Assembly: GCA_964650405.1 (NCBI GenBank) | Contig: CAZYTO010000111.1 | Location: 1-16,915 of the forward strand | Direction: 5' to 3' | DNA length: 16,915 nt | Source: CAZYTO01 sp964650405 | GTDB taxonomy: Bacteria > Acidobacteriota > Thermoanaerobaculia > Gp7-AA8 | Part shown: positions 14,201 through 16,915 of the stretch, piece by piece | Layout of the letters: each line of letters opens with the position of its first letter | Position numbering within the stretch: the stretch's first letter is position 1 | Position numbers and translations under genes: made by a program | The notes under the pieces: generated by a model | The model's input: only the letters and a program-made list of their open reading frames with translations | The model's database searches: none | Told to the model about the DNA's origin: nothing

Positions 14201-16915
14201 TGCCGTTGAGATAGACCGTCAGCGCCTGCGTCGGACCGTCGAAGGTCATGGCCACGTGCTGCCAGACGCCGGTGGCGGGCGTCCACACGCCCAGGGCCTT
14301 GGCATTGGCACCGGCGCCGTCGCCGATCTCGGCTGCGAGGTGTCCGCCGCCGTCGTAGTAGATCTGGAACGAGTTGGCCGTGGCGCCGCCGACGGGCTTG
14401 GAGAGAATCATGGCCAAACCGCCGACGGTGGCGAACTTCACCCAGCCTTCGATGGAGAGGCTGGCCAGGTGCAGCGAGGCCGAATCGGGGATGGTGACGT
14501 AGGCGCTCGTGCCGTTGAAGCTGAGGGCGGAGCTGACGTAGCCGATGGAGGTCGTGGCGCCGCCGGTGAGCGTGCCGTTGTTGATGCCGATGCTGTCGAC
14601 GGCGTTTCCTTCGCCGCGCCACCAAGACACGACGCCGGACGGCGCGGTCTGGCACGTGGCAGGGCCGGCGGTGAGGGTGAGGGCGGTGGCCGTGGCGCTG
14701 TCAGTGAACTGGCCGCTGGGATAGGTGAGGTTCTTCTGCGAGAAGGCGCCGCTGGTGCTGCCGTAGGTGAGCACCTGGAAGGTGGTGCCGTTCGGCGGGG
14801 TGTAGCCGCCGGTGGTGGTAGCGGCGAGGGTGCCGGCGAAGGGGAAGGCTCCGCTCACGGCCATCTTTCCGAACACGGTGGCCGAGGCGGCCAGGAACGA
14901 AAGCACACCGGACGTGGTCAGTCCGCCCCCGAACTGCAGCGTGCCGGAGGACGCCTGCAAAGTGCCGGCGGCGTTGTTGGTGACGGGAATGCCGATATAC
15001 GAGGTGTTGATTCCGCCGCTCTTGCGGAAGGTGCCGTTGTTGACGATGGCTATCGTGCCGAGAGCGCTGTTGAGGTAGATGTTGCCGTCCGACTGCAGGT
15101 CGAGCGTCCCGTTGTTCGTCAGGACGGCGTTGTTCATCATGTAGAGACTGAAGATGCTGGTGATGTTGAACGTGCCGTTGTTGGTGAGCGGGCGCGTGTC
15201 GAGGATGAGAGAGCCGGCGACATTGACCGTGGTGCCGGAAGCGATGGTGAACGCGCCGCTGCCGCCGACGGTGCCGGCGGTCCACGACATAGGCGCGCCG
15301 CTGAGGGTGACCGCGCCGGTGCCGTTGAGCGTACCGCCGGTCATGGCCAGGGAGGGGAGGGTTTGTGTCGAGGCGCTGTTGACCGACAGCGTGCCTCCGG
15401 CGACGGTGGTGGCGATGCTGAGCGTGCCGGCGGTGCTGTTCGTGCCCGAGGCCACATACAGGGAGCCGGCACCGGAGAGGGGCGACGCGGCGTCGAAGGT
15501 GCGCGTGTCGTTGCTGTAGAAATTGAGGGTCGCGCCGGAGGAGACGGTGAACGTGGCGCTGGTGGCGGCGACGGCGCCGATGGCCAGGGTGCCGGTCTGA
15601 ACGAGGAACTGCGAGCCGCTCTGCGCGGTCAGCGCCACGAGCAGGTAGGACGTGCCCGTGCCGCCGCTCTTCTTGATGGTGCCGCTGTTGACGACGGCCG
15701 TGGTGCCGGCAGCGCTGTTGAGGTAGAGCGAGCCGTCGGCCTGGAAGTCGATCGTGCCGTTGTTCGTCAGCACGGCGTTGTTGAGCATGTAGAAGTAGTT
15801 CGTGGTGGTGACGTTGATCGTGCCGTTGTTGGTGATCGGCCGGCCGTCGAAGCTCGGATACCCGCTGAGGGTAATGACGGTGCCCGCGGGAATGGTCAGC
15901 GTACCGCTGCCGCCGAGCGTGCCGCCGCTCCAGGTCATGGCGGCGCCGGTGAGATTGATGTTGCCGCTGCCGTTCAGCGTTCCGCCGCCCAGGTTGAGGG
16001 TGGGGATGGTCTGCGTGGCGGCGCTGTTGAGCGTGAACGTTCCGCCGGTGAGGTTGAGGGCCGTGGAGAGCGTGCCGCTGAAGGTGGCCGTCCCGCCCTG
16101 CATCTGGGTCGTGCCGGCGCCGCTGATCGACGAGGCGGCGTCGAAGGTGCGGTTGTCCGCGTAGTAGAAATTCAGCGTCGTACCGCTGGAGAGGCTGAAG
16201 GCCGCGCCGGTACTGGTGATGGCATCGATGTAGACGATGCCGCTCTGCACGAGGAACTGGCTGCCGGCCTGCGCCGTCAGGGGGACGTTGAAGGTCGAGC
16301 CGGACAGGCCGGCGCTCTTCTTGATGGTGCCGTTGTTCACGACGGCGGTAGTGCCGGCCACGCTGCCCAGGTACACGTTGCTGTCGCCCTGCAGGTCGAT
16401 CGTGCCGTTGTTCGTCAGCACGGCGTTGTTCTGAACATAGATGTAGCCGCCGGAGATCAGGTTGATGACGCCGCCGTTGGTCACCGGACGGGTGTCGAGA
16501 AAGACGTAGGTGTCCGTGATGGTGGTGCCGCCGGGGATGGTCAGCGTTCCCGTACCGCCGATGATGCCTCCGGTCCAGTTCATGGCCGCGCCGGTGAGAT
16601 TGATGGGTGCGGTGCCGTTCAGCGTGCCTGCGCTGATGGTGAGGGTGGAGACGGTCAGGGGAGTGGCGCTGTTGAGGGTGAGCGTTCCGCCGGTGAGATT
16701 GAGGGCGCCGGTGCTGGTAAGGTTGTTCAGGGTCGTGGTGGCGCCGCTCGAATACGTGGTGCCGGTGATGTTGTAGACGCCGTTGACCGTATTCGTCCCG
16801 CTGCCCCACTGCACGTTGCCGGCGCCGGAGATGGTCGAGGCGGCGTCGAAGGAACTGTTGCCGCCGTAGTAGAAGTAGAGTGTAGCGCCGCCGGAGACGC
16901 CGACCGTCGCACTGG
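8270..16915 (-). CDS. Giant multidomain surface protein, 5' end outside window
   Basis: The frame enters at the right edge and ends at TGA 8270-8272, about 2,880 residues without a start. Order along the protein: 216-aa tandem beta-helix-like repeats (15011-16850); a cap module ending FQVLTYGSTSGAF; LamG (14013-14636, VVSWWRGEGNAVD...); IPT/TIG (13761-14003); DUF11 (13389-13745); five Cys-paired PKD/Ig-like modules (about 12175-13376); a second DUF11 (11795-12172); five fibronectin-like modules plus a sixth divergent one (about 10080-11788); a BACON-like domain (9764-10072, FLTVTPAGGIVPVGG); a Pro-rich linker; and two copies of a C-terminal module (8273-9712). The sequence is Thr/Ser/Gly/Asn-rich with little Lys, typical of exported adhesins. 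No LPXTG, PEP-CTERM or clear type IX signal ends it. A 10-N gap (12498-12507) of arbitrary length breaks the frame artificially. Role inferred: cell-surface adhesion or matrix. Confidence 0.85.
8273..9712 (-). repeat. Duplicated C-terminal module of the giant protein
   Basis: Two related modules of about 225-250 aa (8963-9712 and 8273-8947). Each opens with a VPG/IPA motif (LIIPAVAHAGG, YVVPGVANLNNG), then DVRVTNSS or DLRLFNASS, ALDD(I/T)L, a TNGTFGQYIPA or ANGTFGQFIPA midpoint, then SxxRxNxG and VTAYASVxDxxTxDP near the end. Within each module the two halves also resemble one another (RTNLGMVE against RTDLRLFN), so the unit is probably a pair of beta-sandwiches. I associate this C-terminal style with Acidobacteriota exported proteins. 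Confidence 0.7.
10376..11788 (-). repeat. Five fibronectin-like modules with paired cysteines
   Basis: Five units of 93-96 aa begin near 11788, 11509, 11227, 10942 and 10663. The shared pattern is P-V-T-F-S-W near residue 20, a Y-E-V-W or Y-K-L-W strand, W(Y/F)V about 65 residues in, then an N/D/A-G-C turn. Units 2-5 open with Cys, unit 1 has one just before, and all have one in the NGCP-like turn, so each probably holds one disulfide. A sixth, more divergent unit follows at 10375. Confidence 0.7.
12498..12507. other. Assembly gap (10 N) inside the giant gene
   Basis: The protein reads GVPIASGPGPPS before the gap and AGNVGIDVTVINGG after it, both in good PKD-like sequence. They are in different frames if exactly ten bases are missing; a length divisible by three restores one frame. 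Alignment with the sister module (SGQATSTVTFTAGSSGTVTL) suggests about 20 bases are absent. Confidence 0.9.
15011..16850 (-). repeat. Tandem 216-aa (648-bp) repeats in the giant protein
   Basis: Three units start with FDAAS near 16850, 16145 and 15497. The motif gttgttcgtc recurs at 15111, 15759 and 16407, exactly 648 bp apart. Each unit carries SGAG, NLTGAAM-W-GG, GGSGTLTIP, DxRPxTNNGTIN, NNAVLTNNGTID, GTxAxVNNGT and, in the first two, SGSQFLVQ. The first unit has about 19 extra residues after SGAG; the third diverges near 15011 into a cap module. Short Asn/Gly/Thr turns at regular spacing suggest a beta-helix or autotransporter-associated strand fold. Confidence 0.8.

Noticed and set aside
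1..16915. CRISPR array, tRNA, rRNA, transposase or integrase
   Set aside because: None seen. The regular repeats are either within the giant coding sequence (648-bp period) or isolated palindromic elements without spacers.

Overview
The window is GC-rich and almost every gene lies on the minus strand. A 10-base run of N and one apparent homopolymer frameshift suggest a draft or metagenome-derived assembly. The best guess at the source is an Acidobacteriota-like bacterium (Thermoanaerobaculia type). This is an inference from three things: the style of the giant surface protein, whose C-terminus carries duplicated modules with IPAVAH / WRTDLRLFN-type motifs; the GC-rich interspersed palindromic repeats; and an N-terminal HTH protein (MTTVSP...TIGEAAEMLGM) of a kind I associate with that group. 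No rRNA, tRNA, CRISPR array, transposase or integrase was seen.

Layout, left to right. (1) 1-1000: the start of an HTH protein running off the left edge (frameshifted in a G7 tract), a spacer with a 12-bp hairpin repeat and a 16-bp perfect palindrome, a small XRE repressor on the plus strand, and a convergent small zinc-ribbon membrane protein. (2) 1098-2795: a secreted trypsin-like serine protease with an N-terminal transthyretin/Ig-like domain and an unrecognised C-terminal domain, directly upstream of the zinc-ribbon gene. (3) 2800-4840: a gene-poor stretch with two copies of an interspersed repeat, possible gene remnants, and a Panacea/SocA-like (DUF4065) protein with its own promoter. 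(4) 4842-7809: a tight three-gene operon (75-aa membrane protein, 138-aa membrane protein with a disordered tail, 776-aa P-loop ATPase), each junction being an ATGA overlap. (5) 8063-8239: a third repeat copy, just after the stop of the next gene. (6) 8270 to the right edge: one giant surface protein gene, 5' end outside the window, broken only by the N gap.

How the parts may work together. The giant protein is probably an exported adhesin or matrix protein: 216-aa tandem beta-helix-like repeats, then LamG, TIG, DUF11, PKD/Ig-like, fibronectin-like, BACON-like and duplicated C-terminal modules. The protease is also exported and could act on the envelope, but nothing in the sequence ties it to the giant protein. 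The three-gene ATPase operon next to a Panacea antitoxin-family gene, with HTH regulators and repeat elements close by, resembles a small accessory or defence-type island. It is the best candidate here for an undescribed system, but its function is not shown by the sequence.
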